Made by a program: the position numbers and the translations under genes
From: Cyclobacteriaceae bacterium
GTDB taxonomy: Bacteria; Bacteroidota; Bacteroidia; Cytophagales; Cyclobacteriaceae
Length of the DNA stretch: 13,189 nucleotides
Direction: 5' to 3'
Assembly: GCA_028279155.1 (NCBI GenBank)
Contig: JANQST010000568.1
Span: forward strand, 1 to 13,189
Part shown: positions 1-6,780 of the stretch, piece after piece
Layout of the letters: each line of letters opens with the position of its first letter
Position numbering within the stretch: position 1 is the first letter of the stretch
The notes under the pieces: generated by a model
What the model was told of the DNA's origin: nothing
The model's input: the letters and a program-made list of their open reading frames with translations, nothing else
Databases searched by the model: none

Positions 1-708
1 TCTTTTAAAACGTGGAGGTTAAGGATGGGATTCTGTTTAAACCTGACGTTACTAACCTTTGTAGGGACAGCTCAAAAACTCGAACTTGGTGTTGGGGCCG
101 GTTTTAATTCAGCCAATGGTGAATTTCGTCCATCAGCAAATTCAAGTGTACTAAATCACGATATAAAACAAGGTTTTGGAACTGGTATTAAAATAAGATA
201 CCACAAATCAAAGAACTTCTATTACTATGGGCATATAGATTTTATCTCATTGACTTATGAAGTTAAGGATTCCTTTGCTCCTAGGGTTGGAATATTGAGT
301 AGCTATGATTTTGGAAATTGGATACTTGGTGTCGGTGTGGGTGTTAGGTTACCAAAAATTGGACCTGGTAGAATTCTCATTGAAGCGGGACCACTATACG
401 TTGGTAGGTTTTCCAATTGGGAGGATGTTCCGAGGATTCCCATTGCATCTAACCAACCGATGTCAGTAGAGGAGATAGTGGAAGATTTAGTTCATGTTGA
501 CTATGATTTGAGGTATGGAGTCGGGCTGAAATTTCATATTGGATATCAAATAGATATAGGGAGAAACTGGAGCTTAGAAGCATATTTCCGATCAATACGC
601 ACACAGTTTAGAGCAGTAATTCCTTCTATGGGAATTTCAACGCTGGCGATCCAGCAAGGTTCCTTATGGCTAAGAACTGTTGGATTTACTCTCACAAAAC
701 GTTTTTAA
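1..708 (+). CDS. Outer-membrane beta-barrel protein, 5' end possibly outside the window
   Basis: This is a secreted beta-rich protein that I cannot assign to a named family. The first Met in the window is at 25 and gives 227 residues. It has a GGAGG six bases upstream, but the frame stays open to base 1 and encodes SFKTWRLR just before that Met. These residues would supply the positive n-region that the hydrophobic stretch FCLNLTLLTFVGTA lacks, so the true start may lie upstream. The stretch ends in TAQ, a plausible signal-peptidase site. The mature part has alternating glycine/aromatic strands (LGVGAGF, GTGIKIRYH, GVGVGVRL, YGVGLKFHIGYQ) and ends in VGFTLTKRF. A terminal Phe is typical of barrels handled by BamA. 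It converges with the next gene, leaving a 9-bp gap. Function is unknown; a porin-like or adhesin-like barrel is inference. Confidence 0.7.
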   Translation, partial: SFKTWRLRMGFCLNLTLLTFVGTAQKLELGVGAGFNSANGEFRPSANSSVLNHDIKQGFGTGIKIRYHKSKNFYYYGHIDFISLTYEVKDSFAPRVGILSSYDFGNWILGVGVGVRLPKIGPGRILIEAGPLYVGRFSNWEDVPRIPIASNQPMSVEEIVEDLVHVDYDLRYGVGLKFHIGYQIDIGRNWSLEAYFRSIRTQFRAVIPSMGISTLAIQQGSLWLRTVGFTLTKRF

Positions 709-717
709 TTAGAAGTC

Positions 718-1239
718 TTAAGAATGGCTTTTACTTTTTTTCAAAGTACTATCGGTGATTGTTGGAACTTCATCACATACTTTGGGGTCAAAGTTTTCCC
801 ATTCGACGACTTGCATTGAATATTGATTTTGAGTAAAATCTTCTACCTTAAGATCATAAAACCAGACTCCTGATGGTAGCATAGGTTCAGACCATAGGGC
901 CAACTGGTCTGCTGGATCAAAAGACCATTTTTTCTCAAGAAATTCGAAATAGACTTTCGGAAATCCTGATTTAGAATCAAAAAGAGCAAAATCAGAATAA
1001 GAACCATTAAATTCAATTTTTTGAACAGATCCATTTAATTCAAATCGAACATTTTCTATCCAAGGTTTGGTTGATTCTTGAAGTATAGAATCTCCGTCAA
1101 AACCCTGAGTCAAAGAAATAGCTACATATGCTTTGGTAGGCATATAATTGCCTCCGGTAAGCCTATCACAAACAATGGTTTCATTTTTGTTACAGCTTAG
1201 TGTAAAAAGAATAAAAATGATTAAATAAATGCTTTTCAT
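718..1239 (-). CDS. Small lipoprotein of unknown function
   Basis: A 173-residue protein with a classic export signal: MKSIYLIIFILFTLSC, with Lys2, a hydrophobic core of about 12 residues and a lipobox-like TLSC ending at Cys16. This predicts lipidation and anchoring in the outer or inner membrane. The mature part is acidic and rich in aromatic residues and beta strands. It has two further cysteines (Cys24 and Cys155) that could form a disulfide. The C-terminal tail is hydrophilic (TLKKSKSHS). I recognise no domain. The start follows a minus-strand upstream region with no clear Shine-Dalgarno, which is usual in this phylum. It lies tail to tail with the barrel protein, so the two are transcribed separately. 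Confidence 0.7.
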   Translation of the reverse strand: MKSIYLIIFILFTLSCNKNETIVCDRLTGGNYMPTKAYVAISLTQGFDGDSILQESTKPWIENVRFELNGSVQKIEFNGSYSDFALFDSKSGFPKVYFEFLEKKWSFDPADQLALWSEPMLPSGVWFYDLKVEDFTQNQYSMQVVEWENFDPKVCDEVPTITDSTLKKSKSHS

Positions 1240-1447
1240 GTGTTTCTAAGTTATTAACTGAAGAACTCGTAAAGTGATCTCGATGTTAATTCTTAACTAA
1301 AATACCGGTAGCTGCCGCTTTGTTTGTCTCAGGTTGGAATGCGTTACCTATTAGTGAATTGGATGGTAAAACCTATGATATAAAAATAGTTTGAAAGGTT
1401 GTTGCTGATTTGCAATACAGATTGGTTCGAAATATTGAATTGGAATG
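1240..1447. other. Intergenic region with repeat copy A and a short orphan reading frame
   Basis: This is 208 bases between two minus-strand genes. It contains copy A of the degenerate 21-nt repeat (1328-1348). It also contains a plus-strand frame open from 1290 to a TGA at 1392-1394 without any ATG. The frame reads like the start of a secreted protein (PVAAALFVSGW, then LDGKTYDIKIV) and may be a gene remnant. No convincing promoter or terminator was seen. Confidence 0.4.
1328..1348 (+). repeat. Degenerate 21-nt interspersed repeat, copy A
   Basis: The core reads C + TCAGGTTGGAATGCGTTACC. By eye it matches copy B (2934-2954) at 17 of 21 positions and copy C (3152-3172) at 18 of 21. All three copies are on the plus strand and intergenic. 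This copy sits inside a short open frame (1290-1394). Confidence 0.5.
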
Positions 1448-2845
1448 CTATTTTACGAACTCTATTGTGGAATAAGTTCCTTCTTTTCCTATATCATCAC
1501 TCCATATACTATTACTACCTACAGACCCAATTAGATTCACACTTGTCGAATAAGGAGCAAAATCATTTTTTTTGACTGCCAAATAATACACTTCGTTTTT
1601 ATTATCTATATAAAATCTCAAATTTCCCTGTTTTATGTTTATCCAATTTCTGTTTTTTATTCCAATTGCATCAGTTATTCCATTATAACCAAAATATTTT
1701 TCCCCATCGCGTTTAGGACCGAAAGACAACATAAGATCAACTTTAAAAGCTTTATTAGAACCATACCATTTAATGCCGTTTTCTTGATTACTATCTATAT
1801 CTAGTGCGACGCTAATAGCCGGAGCATCTGCATTGAAACCATCAAATAACTCAAATTTAAAATAGAGTGTATCCGTTTCTTGGTTGTAGTGATAGGAGAG
1901 TGACTTACCATCTACATTTGAACTTGATGCATCTCCCTCTTGATCTTTGGATAACAAGGTCCATGGGAGTTTCTGAATGCTTCTTGTAGCAGACGCTATC
2001 GAAACTTCGGGCAGTTTCTTCATAGCTTGACCCATACGTTGAATATAATTGTTCATTTTTGAAATTGCATCCTCAAATTTTTCATTGGATTGATTATAGC
2101 TGAGTCTGGTGGTCATGATTGTATTCATCCCCTCAACCCGCTCTGAGTGGCGCGCAAAGTCAGGATCATTATCCAGAACAGTTTCTTTTCTCTTATCAAG
2201 TTTTTTTTGTAGCCCTGCTCTGGCGTCTTTAAGAAGTTTAATAGCCAAATCGGTTTCTCCAAGCTCCTTGTAACTGGAAAAAAAATATACAGGTAGGAGG
2301 TATGATTTGTAAGGCCATTCATAATCCAAGATATCGAGTTCATTGTTAACAAGATCTAGTACTTTTTGATGATCTCCAGCCTGAGCATATTTGTTACCAA
2401 CATTATAGACTTGCCCGAACATATAAAGTTCATCCCTAGGCTGTGGACTGAATTTGTTTCTAAATTCTTCGATTGCACGTTCAACTTTCTCTGCTTTTTC
2501 GTATGCCACGAATTCTATTTGCAGTACTCGTTGCCAACATGCCCTTCCCAAACTATCGTCTCTTGTTAAAAACTTCGAATAGATTTCATGAGCTTTATCA
2601 GGCATGAAATTCCAGAAGTGAAGTTCAGCCAAATAGAATTGCTCTATATCAGAAAGATCTGTCTTAATTGCTCTTGACATATATGGCTTTGTTATGGCTA
2701 TCCTTTCTTCGCGAGGGTTGTTGTCAACTGCATCTCTCATCAATACATATACCTCTGAGGGTCTGAGCTTGGGGTCTGTTTGTGCCAGAAGTATGATTGA
2801 AATTGAAAGTAATAGGGCGCTTAAAAGTGTTCTTGAATTTCTCAT
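1448..2845 (-). CDS. Secreted protein with helical TPR-like repeats and a C-terminal beta-sandwich domain
   Basis: This 465-residue protein has a signal peptide: MRNSRTLLSALLLSISIILLAQ, Arg-containing n-region, long hydrophobic core and cleavage after about residue 22. Residues of about 45-290 are mostly helical with spaced aromatic/Ala positions typical of TPR-like arrays (YLAELHFWNFMPDKAHEIYSKF, later AIKLLKDARAGLQKK). Residues of about 300-465 switch to beta structure (DTLYFKFELFDGF, AISVALDIDSNQENG, KAFKVDLMLSFG). That pattern resembles the CBM9-like/DOMON-type sandwich in many periplasmic and surface proteins, but I cannot confirm the family by eye. The Asp/Asn-rich loop LDIDSNQENG could bind a metal. 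There is no lipobox and no obvious T9SS sorting tail. A role in sugar or ligand binding is inference. No close partner gene is seen. Confidence 0.75.
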   Translation of the reverse strand: MRNSRTLLSALLLSISIILLAQTDPKLRPSEVYVLMRDAVDNNPREERIAITKPYMSRAIKTDLSDIEQFYLAELHFWNFMPDKAHEIYSKFLTRDDSLGRACWQRVLQIEFVAYEKAEKVERAIEEFRNKFSPQPRDELYMFGQVYNVGNKYAQAGDHQKVLDLVNNELDILDYEWPYKSYLLPVYFFSSYKELGETDLAIKLLKDARAGLQKKLDKRKETVLDNDPDFARHSERVEGMNTIMTTRLSYNQSNEKFEDAISKMNNYIQRMGQAMKKLPEVSIASATRSIQKLPWTLLSKDQEGDASSSNVDGKSLSYHYNQETDTLYFKFELFDGFNADAPAISVALDIDSNQENGIKWYGSNKAFKVDLMLSFGPKRDGEKYFGYNGITDAIGIKNRNWINIKQGNLRFYIDNKNEVYYLAVKKNDFAPYSTSVNLIGSVGSNSIWSDDIGKEGTYSTIEFVK

Positions 2846-2933
2846 AATTTCGCATTATCAATATGTAATTCTGAATTAATGGATAATATATAGTTACTAG
2901 ATTCAAGCTATCAATAATGAATTTTGAATTGGT

Positions 2934-2954
2934 CTTAGGTTAGAATATGTTACC
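2934..2954 (+). repeat. Degenerate 21-nt interspersed repeat, copy B
   Basis: The core reads C + TTAGGTTAGAATATGTTACC, the most diverged copy. It differs from copy A by four transitions (G to A or C to T). It lies upstream of the secreted protein on the opposite strand. Confidence 0.4.
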
Positions 2955-3151
2955 AGTTCTTTAATTATTTCATCATTATTCACCGTGCCAATTTGTGAAA
3001 CATTTTAGGGATGTAGAAGAAAAAGAGATGATGTCAATACATTGATATGTTTGACGAAAAATCAATAATTCATTCTTATGAAACAGAAGAGCTTTCATTT
3101 CTTACAGAATAATGAGCTACCCAAAGTATTCGCTATTGACGTGTAGTTCGC

Positions 3152-3172
3152 CTCAGATTGGAATGTGTTACA
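3152..3172 (+). repeat. Degenerate 21-nt interspersed repeat, copy C
   Basis: The core reads C + TCAGATTGGAATGTGTTACA, matching copy A at 18 of 21 positions. An AATTG follows both A and C at nearly the same distance downstream, so homology may extend past the core. Confidence 0.5.
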
Positions 3173-3368
3173 CAAAATAAATTGCTAGCACACCTTATTC
3201 GGGTTTATTCATGCCAATTACAGCTGGACCAAATTCATTATAAACCAGCAGAGTGATTAAGCAGAATGGTGTTTTTGAAAGTAGTTTGTTGTTAAATTTA
3301 TTTCGTATCTGATACACGAAAAATTACAACTAAAATCGGAATATTGTGAGTCAACCAAATTGACTTCT

Positions 3369-3408
3369 AAAAAACAAAAACCTTCTCTATTCAACATAGA
3401 GAAGGTTT
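3369..3408 (-). terminator. Rho-independent terminator of tRNA-Pro
   Basis: A perfect 13-bp inverted repeat (3378-3390 with 3396-3408) and a 5-nt loop lie eight bases beyond the tRNA 3' end. On the minus strand the stem is followed by TTTTTGTTTTTT, an ideal U-tract. The direction therefore matches termination of the minus-strand tRNA. Confidence 0.9.
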
Positions 3409-3415
3409 CTGAAAG

Positions 3416-3490
3416 TCGGGGCAGCAGGATTCGAACCTGCGACCCCCTGGTCCCAAACCAGGTGCGCTAACCGGACTGCGCCATGCCCCG
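3416..3490 (-). tRNA. tRNA-Pro (anticodon TGG)
   Basis: The reverse complement folds as a full 75-nt cloverleaf. The acceptor stem CGGGGCA pairs with TGCCCCG. The D-arm is GCGC/GCGC. The anticodon stem CCTGG/CCAGG closes the loop TTTGGGA, anticodon TGG, which reads CCN proline codons. The variable loop has 5 nt, the T-arm GCAGG/CCTGC has the loop TTCGAAT, and the discriminator base is A. The CCA end is not encoded. A terminator follows it and a TAnnTTTG box lies 74 bases upstream, so it appears to be a single-gene transcription unit. Confidence 0.97.
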
Positions 3491-3750
3491 AACTAGGTGC
3501 CCGCTAAAGCGGAAAATCGTTCTGAAATTAATTGCAATTGATCAGGCGTTCCAAAACGGAACGCAAATGTAGAAATTCAGTTGATAATATTTTTATATCC
3601 TGGAAAAATTTTCTTCAATTCCAATCCTTTACTAAAAATCTATCGCCTGATGGAGGTGGATCGGCAGCTTGTGTTAGTTTTATTGATTAGTATTTTTTTT
3701 GGAAGCATGAACACACGCGAATGCCTCGCAGGACGTAACAATTTTTAATT
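3491..3750. other. Divergent intergenic region between tRNA-Pro and the PPOX operon
   Basis: This is 260 bases without a gene. The left part holds the tRNA-Pro leader and promoter box. The right part must hold the promoter of the three-gene plus-strand operon. The best candidate is TTG at 3669-3671, 19 bases before TATTTTTTTTG (3691-3701). This only loosely fits the TAnnTTTG consensus because the TA to TTTG spacing is longer than usual. Confidence 0.35.
3546..3571 (-). promoter_or_regulatory. Probable tRNA-Pro promoter box with an adjoining palindrome
   Basis: On the minus strand TACATTTG (3564-3571) fits the Bacteroidota -7 consensus TAnnTTTG. It runs into GCGTTCC, the first arm of a 7-bp palindrome (3546-3552 with 3558-3564, loop AAAAC), so the transcript could start at or in a hairpin. 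No clear -33 TTG is seen at the usual spacing. The same string, TAGATTTGCGTTCC, stands upstream of the tRNA-Met unit, which supports a shared promoter type. Confidence 0.5.
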
Positions 3751-4389
3751 ATGGTTAAAACCAAACCATCAAGATACCCAAGTCGCGGGACTGAAGACAG
3801 AGCCACCATTCACCAGATTATTGATGAAGGTCTGTTTTGTACAATCGCATTTGTTAGAGAAGGTCGGGCTCATCAGATCCCGACAGGTTTCTGTAGGGTG
3901 GAAGATGAAATCTATATTCATGCATCAGCCAAGAGTGGTTTCATGGATGCAATTATTGGACAGGAGGTTAGCTTTTCGATTACACACATGGACGGCTTAG
4001 TATTATCTCCAACAGCATTTGATTCATCGTTCAACTATCGGTCAGTCATCGGTTTTGCGAAAGCTATTGAACTTACGGATCCGGCGGAGAAACTGAAGTT
4101 CTTCAACCTTTTCACGGAACGTTACTGTGAAGGCCGAATCGCAGATGTAGGTGAACCCACACCTGATCAGGTCTCAATTACCAAAATCGTTCGACTATCA
4201 TTAGACAATGCAGCTGCCAAGATCCGTACCGGAGATGTCAACATGAATTTAGCTAAAGAGACTTCCTGGTGTGGTGTAATCCCTGTTGAAACAAGGTATG
4301 GTACACCAGAAAAAGATGCCCAGCTTCCCGAAAAGCTAGAGCTTCCGGAATACATCAAAAAACTTGCACATGGATCTGGCACAGCTTAA
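3751..4389 (+). CDS. Pyridoxamine 5'-phosphate oxidase-family flavin-binding protein
   Basis: A 212-residue cytoplasmic protein of the PPOX-like split-barrel group related to NimA-type flavin-nucleotide-binding proteins (Pyridox_ox_2). The family pattern is visible: an N-terminal Arg/Gly lead (SRYPSRGTEDRATIHQIIDEG), a first barrel strand (FCTIAFVREGRAHQIPTGFCRVEDEIYIHAS) with the Pro-Thr and His typical of the FMN site, a buried central segment (VSFSITHMDGLVLSPTAFDSSFNYRSVIGFAKAIEL), and a helical C-terminal part. Family members bind FMN or related flavins and often act as reductases; the substrate here cannot be told. There is no signal peptide. Its last 20 bases overlap the next gene, which suggests translational coupling. 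The start ATG follows an AT-rich region without a Shine-Dalgarno. Confidence 0.88.
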   Translation: MVKTKPSRYPSRGTEDRATIHQIIDEGLFCTIAFVREGRAHQIPTGFCRVEDEIYIHASAKSGFMDAIIGQEVSFSITHMDGLVLSPTAFDSSFNYRSVIGFAKAIELTDPAEKLKFFNLFTERYCEGRIADVGEPTPDQVSITKIVRLSLDNAAAKIRTGDVNMNLAKETSWCGVIPVETRYGTPEKDAQLPEKLELPEYIKKLAHGSGTA

Positions 4390-4675
4390 AACTCAGATCA
4401 ATCTTGAAGAAAGCAGGTTTGAATTGGTTATTGATGATTACCTGGCAAAGATTGATTTTAAAAAAGGGAGTAAGGGCCAGTATTACATGGTCCATACAGA
4501 AGTACCTGAAGCTTTGGCAAACCAGGGAGTCGGGCACAAGCTAGTAAGAGAATCACTTGAATGGATTGAAAAAAATGGGATAAAAATCGTTCCGCTCTGT
4601 CCTTTTGTCCGATCTTATCTCAAGGAAAACCTAGAGGATTATAAAGAAATTATTGAGGAAGGAAGTAAATTGTAA
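4370..4675 (+). CDS. YjdJ/NATD1-type small GNAT N-acetyltransferase
   Basis: A 101-residue minimal GNAT-fold protein of the YjdJ (human NATD1) group. A strand reading FELVIDDYLAKIDFKK is followed by YYMVHTEVPEAL and the acetyl-CoA loop NQGVGHKLVRESLEWI, which fits the Q/R-x-x-G-x-G/A signature. Next come strand KIVPLC and PFVRSYLKEN, the PLCPFV-like motif typical of this small family. I chose ATG 4370; a TTG two codons earlier would also be in frame but is less likely. The gene overlaps the PPOX gene by 20 bases and is 2 bases from the iron-sulfur gene. Escherichia coli yjdJ is likewise adjacent to yjdI, whose domain appears in the next gene. The acceptor substrate is unknown. Confidence 0.88.
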   Translation: MDLAQLKTQINLEESRFELVIDDYLAKIDFKKGSKGQYYMVHTEVPEALANQGVGHKLVRESLEWIEKNGIKIVPLCPFVRSYLKENLEDYKEIIEEGSKL

Positions 4676-4677
4676 GT

Positions 4678-5103
4678 ATGGACGAAGTAATCAAAAAATA
4701 CGACAATGATGATTTGACGGTGGTTTGGAAACCGGGGATTTGCATCCATTCTGAAAAATGTTTTAAAGGACTTCCAGCTGTTTTCAATCCATCCAATAGA
4801 CCATGGGTTACTATCAATGGTGCAAGCTCCAAAGAAATTAAAGATCAAATTGATGTCTGTCCATCAGGTGCCTTGTCCTATAAACTAAAAAATCAAGAAC
4901 TTATGAGTGCTGAAATAGAAGATGAGCAAATTGTAGAAGTTGCTAAGGATGGACCATTAATGGTGTATGGTAACATCAAAGTGAAAAACCATGACGGATC
5001 AGAAATCTCCAAGCATCGGGTGACAGCCTTTTGTAGATGTGGCGCATCAAGCAACAAACCCTACTGCGATGGTAGTCACAAGGGTATTGGATTTGCGGGG
5101 TAA
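4678..5103 (+). CDS. Fer4_19 (YjdI-type) and CDGSH iron-sulfur fusion protein
   Basis: A 141-residue cytoplasmic protein with two iron-sulfur modules. Residues of about 8-70 match the Fer4_19/YjdI divergent mono-cluster domain: Cys22 and Cys28 in CIHSEKC, then RPWVTING and the CPSGAL motif with Cys61. Residues of about 90-139 are a CDGSH domain: Cys119, Cys121, Cys130 and His134 in CRCGASSNKPYCDGSHKG, the 3Cys-1His ligand set of [2Fe-2S] CDGSH proteins. All expected CDGSH ligands are present. The first domain shows three clear cysteines. Redox or cluster-transfer roles are known for CDGSH proteins; the partner here is unknown, though the flavin protein of the same operon is an obvious candidate (inference). 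The stop abuts the stop of the convergent downstream gene with no gap. Confidence 0.92.
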   Translation: MDEVIKKYDNDDLTVVWKPGICIHSEKCFKGLPAVFNPSNRPWVTINGASSKEIKDQIDVCPSGALSYKLKNQELMSAEIEDEQIVEVAKDGPLMVYGNIKVKNHDGSEISKHRVTAFCRCGASSNKPYCDGSHKGIGFAG

Positions 5104-5805
5104 TTAATTCGATTTTTCAAGGAACATAGCAAGTTCCGGCAGGAACTTTTCATCTTTTAATTTGCTTTTGGAAATATTCCCAAAATCCTTAAGAGATGGA
5201 AAACTTTCAAGTAGTTTCTTTTTAGATTTCACCTCTACGAACCCTTTGTCTAAGCTGGTGTAGATATAGTAATCAGTCTCATCTAGGTATTCAATTGTGT
5301 TATCAACAGAAGAGTATGGTTCTGAAGAGTCAGTCTTTCTTTCCCTTTTAGTGTCATTGGCAAAAATGGATACTTGTGCACCTTTATAGATGGACCTAAT
5401 GTAACCCAATTGCAGATCCGGAGCATATGTTCTTGAATTATGAAACCAATAACTTACCGCACCATCATTGATAACAAAGTCCGAGATAAGTTCATTTTCA
5501 GCGGCAAAGAATACATCGTTGGCTTTTACCTGTAGCTGATCATAAAAAATGTCGTATCTAAGCTCTACTCCCTCGATATAACTATCATTTTTGATTATCT
5601 TGATCTTTCCTGGTTTTAACTCCTTGATAAAATAAGTACTTCCTTCAGTATTATATTCATTGTTCGCTTTAACCTGCACCATAGAAAAAGCAGGTGAAGA
5701 TCCAAGGTTTCTTTGAAGCGCATTTTGAGACAATAGATTGCCCTGTAGTTGGGAATATGAATTAAAAATCAGGAAGAACATCAATAGAGTAGTAGCTAAT
5801 TTCAT
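5104..5805 (-). CDS. Secreted protein of unknown function, paralog 1
   Basis: A 233-residue protein with signal peptide MKLATTLLMFFLIFNSYSQ (Lys2, hydrophobic core, cleavage near SYSQ). The rest is soluble and mixed alpha/beta. A core at about residues 55-115 (STYFIKELKPGKIKIIKND, EGVELRYDIFYDQLQV, NELISDFVINDG) and the C-terminal helix (KKKLLESFPSLKDFG, ending FLEKSN) match the neighbouring gene closely. No known catalytic motif or named domain is recognised. The periplasm or cell surface is the likely location. It lies 87 bases downstream of its paralog on the same strand with no clear terminator between, so the two are probably co-transcribed. A short weak AG-rich stretch (CCAGAG) sits directly upstream of the start. 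Confidence 0.78.
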   Translation of the reverse strand: MKLATTLLMFFLIFNSYSQLQGNLLSQNALQRNLGSSPAFSMVQVKANNEYNTEGSTYFIKELKPGKIKIIKNDSYIEGVELRYDIFYDQLQVKANDVFFAAENELISDFVINDGAVSYWFHNSRTYAPDLQLGYIRSIYKGAQVSIFANDTKRERKTDSSEPYSSVDNTIEYLDETDYYIYTSLDKGFVEVKSKKKLLESFPSLKDFGNISKSKLKDEKFLPELAMFLEKSN

Positions 5806-5892
5806 CTCTGGAATTTTAAGTGAATCAACTAAATAACAATGAAGAAACAGGATATCCTATAGATCTACCTAATAACTTCATTTTTACATTAC

Positions 5893-6627
5893 CTAATCTG
5901 CCTTATTCATAAAAGATGTCAGTTCAGCAAGGAAGCTTTCACTCTTCATATCGTTTTTAGAAATGGCTCCAAAACTCTTTAGTTCAGGAAAACGTTCGAG
6001 TAATTTCTTCCTGGATTTTACCTGGATCAATTCTTTACCACTTTGGTCATAGAAGTAGTAATCAATCTCATCTACGAACTGGAGCGTATTCGTTCCTCCT
6101 GTGCTTGCATATGCTCCACGAGATTCTTTAACCTTTTTGATTTTCAAATCTTTTGCAAAGAGTGTGTATTTATCACCTTTTTGAACAGGTCTGACGTATC
6201 CCAGTTCCGAATTACTCACAAGTGAAGTGGAGTTAATGAAATGGAAATTTGATCCGCCATCATTTATTATGAATTCGGAGATTTGTTCGTTTATTGCTGC
6301 AAACAATACATCATGAGCATTGACCTCCAATCGATTGAAGAAGATATTATACCGTAATTCAACTCCCTCTAGGAACTCTTCATTTTTGAGCATTCGTACT
6401 TTTCCAGGAAGCAGTTCTTCAAGAAAATAAGTGGTTCCGACCAAGTTATAGCCTTTGTCTCTTAATGCTGTGATCTGACCGTTACCAATCACCTCATTTG
6501 AATCGAATGTCTTAAAGGCATCCTTCTTTAAAAGTTCCGCTGCATGATCAGATTTGGTTTGAGCTAATAATCCTGAGAAAGATGTAATAGATACAATCAG
6601 GAGGAATCGTTTGATGCAATTTTTCAT
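5893..6627 (-). CDS. Secreted protein of unknown function, paralog 2
   Basis: A 244-residue secreted protein and the upstream partner of the tandem pair. I chose ATG 6627 because it has AAAGGAAG five bases upstream and begins a proper signal peptide (MKNCIKRFLLIVSITSFSGLL, cleavage near LLAQ). The frame extends to an earlier ATG at 6666, but that adds 13 unlikely residues. The core GTTYFLEELLPGKVRMLKN, EGVELRYNIFFNRLEV and EQISEFIINDGG matches paralog 1 at about 37 of 61 positions by eye. The C-termini are also alike (KKLLERFPELKSFGAISKN). No domain is recognised. A possible promoter lies upstream at about 6670-6700 (minus-strand TTTTTG, 16 bases, GAAATTTG), one base off consensus. The sequence suggests a gene duplication followed by divergence. 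Confidence 0.8.
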   Translation of the reverse strand: MKNCIKRFLLIVSITSFSGLLAQTKSDHAAELLKKDAFKTFDSNEVIGNGQITALRDKGYNLVGTTYFLEELLPGKVRMLKNEEFLEGVELRYNIFFNRLEVNAHDVLFAAINEQISEFIINDGGSNFHFINSTSLVSNSELGYVRPVQKGDKYTLFAKDLKIKKVKESRGAYASTGGTNTLQFVDEIDYYFYDQSGKELIQVKSRKKLLERFPELKSFGAISKNDMKSESFLAELTSFMNKAD

Positions 6628-6780
6628 AGCTACTTCCTTTATGGATGGAATAACTAAGTTAACCAAATTTCATGTCGTCAATAAGTACAAAAAGAAATAT
6701 GTGAACGACTTTAACTGGAATCTTTACAAGTATAAAAGGATGTAGATTGATGAAAATCGAAGCCTGAAGAAAATAAAAAG

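Larger units (their letters stand above)
2846..3415. other. Gene-poor stretch with two repeat copies
   Basis: About 570 bases lie between the secreted-protein start and the tRNA-Pro gene, with no convincing coding region. The longest thing of note is a 22-codon plus-strand frame starting at ATG 3078, which I do not call as a gene. The stretch holds repeat copies B and C, a weak inverted repeat at 3301-3321 (TTTCGT/ACGAAA) and the tRNA terminator at 3369-3408. The promoter of the minus-strand gene starting at 2845 should be here, but I saw no clear TAnnTTTG box. The sequence is AT-rich with many stops in all frames and may be decayed coding DNA. Confidence 0.5.

Noticed and set aside
2366..2569. 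Plus-strand open frame of 67 codons
   Set aside because: It lies antisense within the 465-residue secreted protein and has no upstream signals or recognisable composition.
3078..3146. A 22-codon plus-strand frame starting at ATG 3078
   Set aside because: It is too short, without a ribosome-binding site or promoter, and lies in a region that looks decayed.
3301..3321. Inverted repeat TTTCGT/ACGAAA as a terminator
   Set aside because: The stem is only 6 bp without a proper T-run, and no gene ends next to it.
4364..4369. TTG start for the GNAT gene
   Set aside because: An ATG lies two codons downstream and gives the better start.
5849..5858. Perfect palindrome AGGATATCCT between the secreted paralogs as an operator
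   Set aside because: A single 10-bp palindrome with no second site or regulator nearby is not enough to support a binding site.
6628..6666. Earlier in-frame ATG for the second secreted paralog
   Set aside because: ATG 6627 has a Shine-Dalgarno-like AAAGGAAG and begins a normal signal peptide; the extra 13 residues would disturb it.
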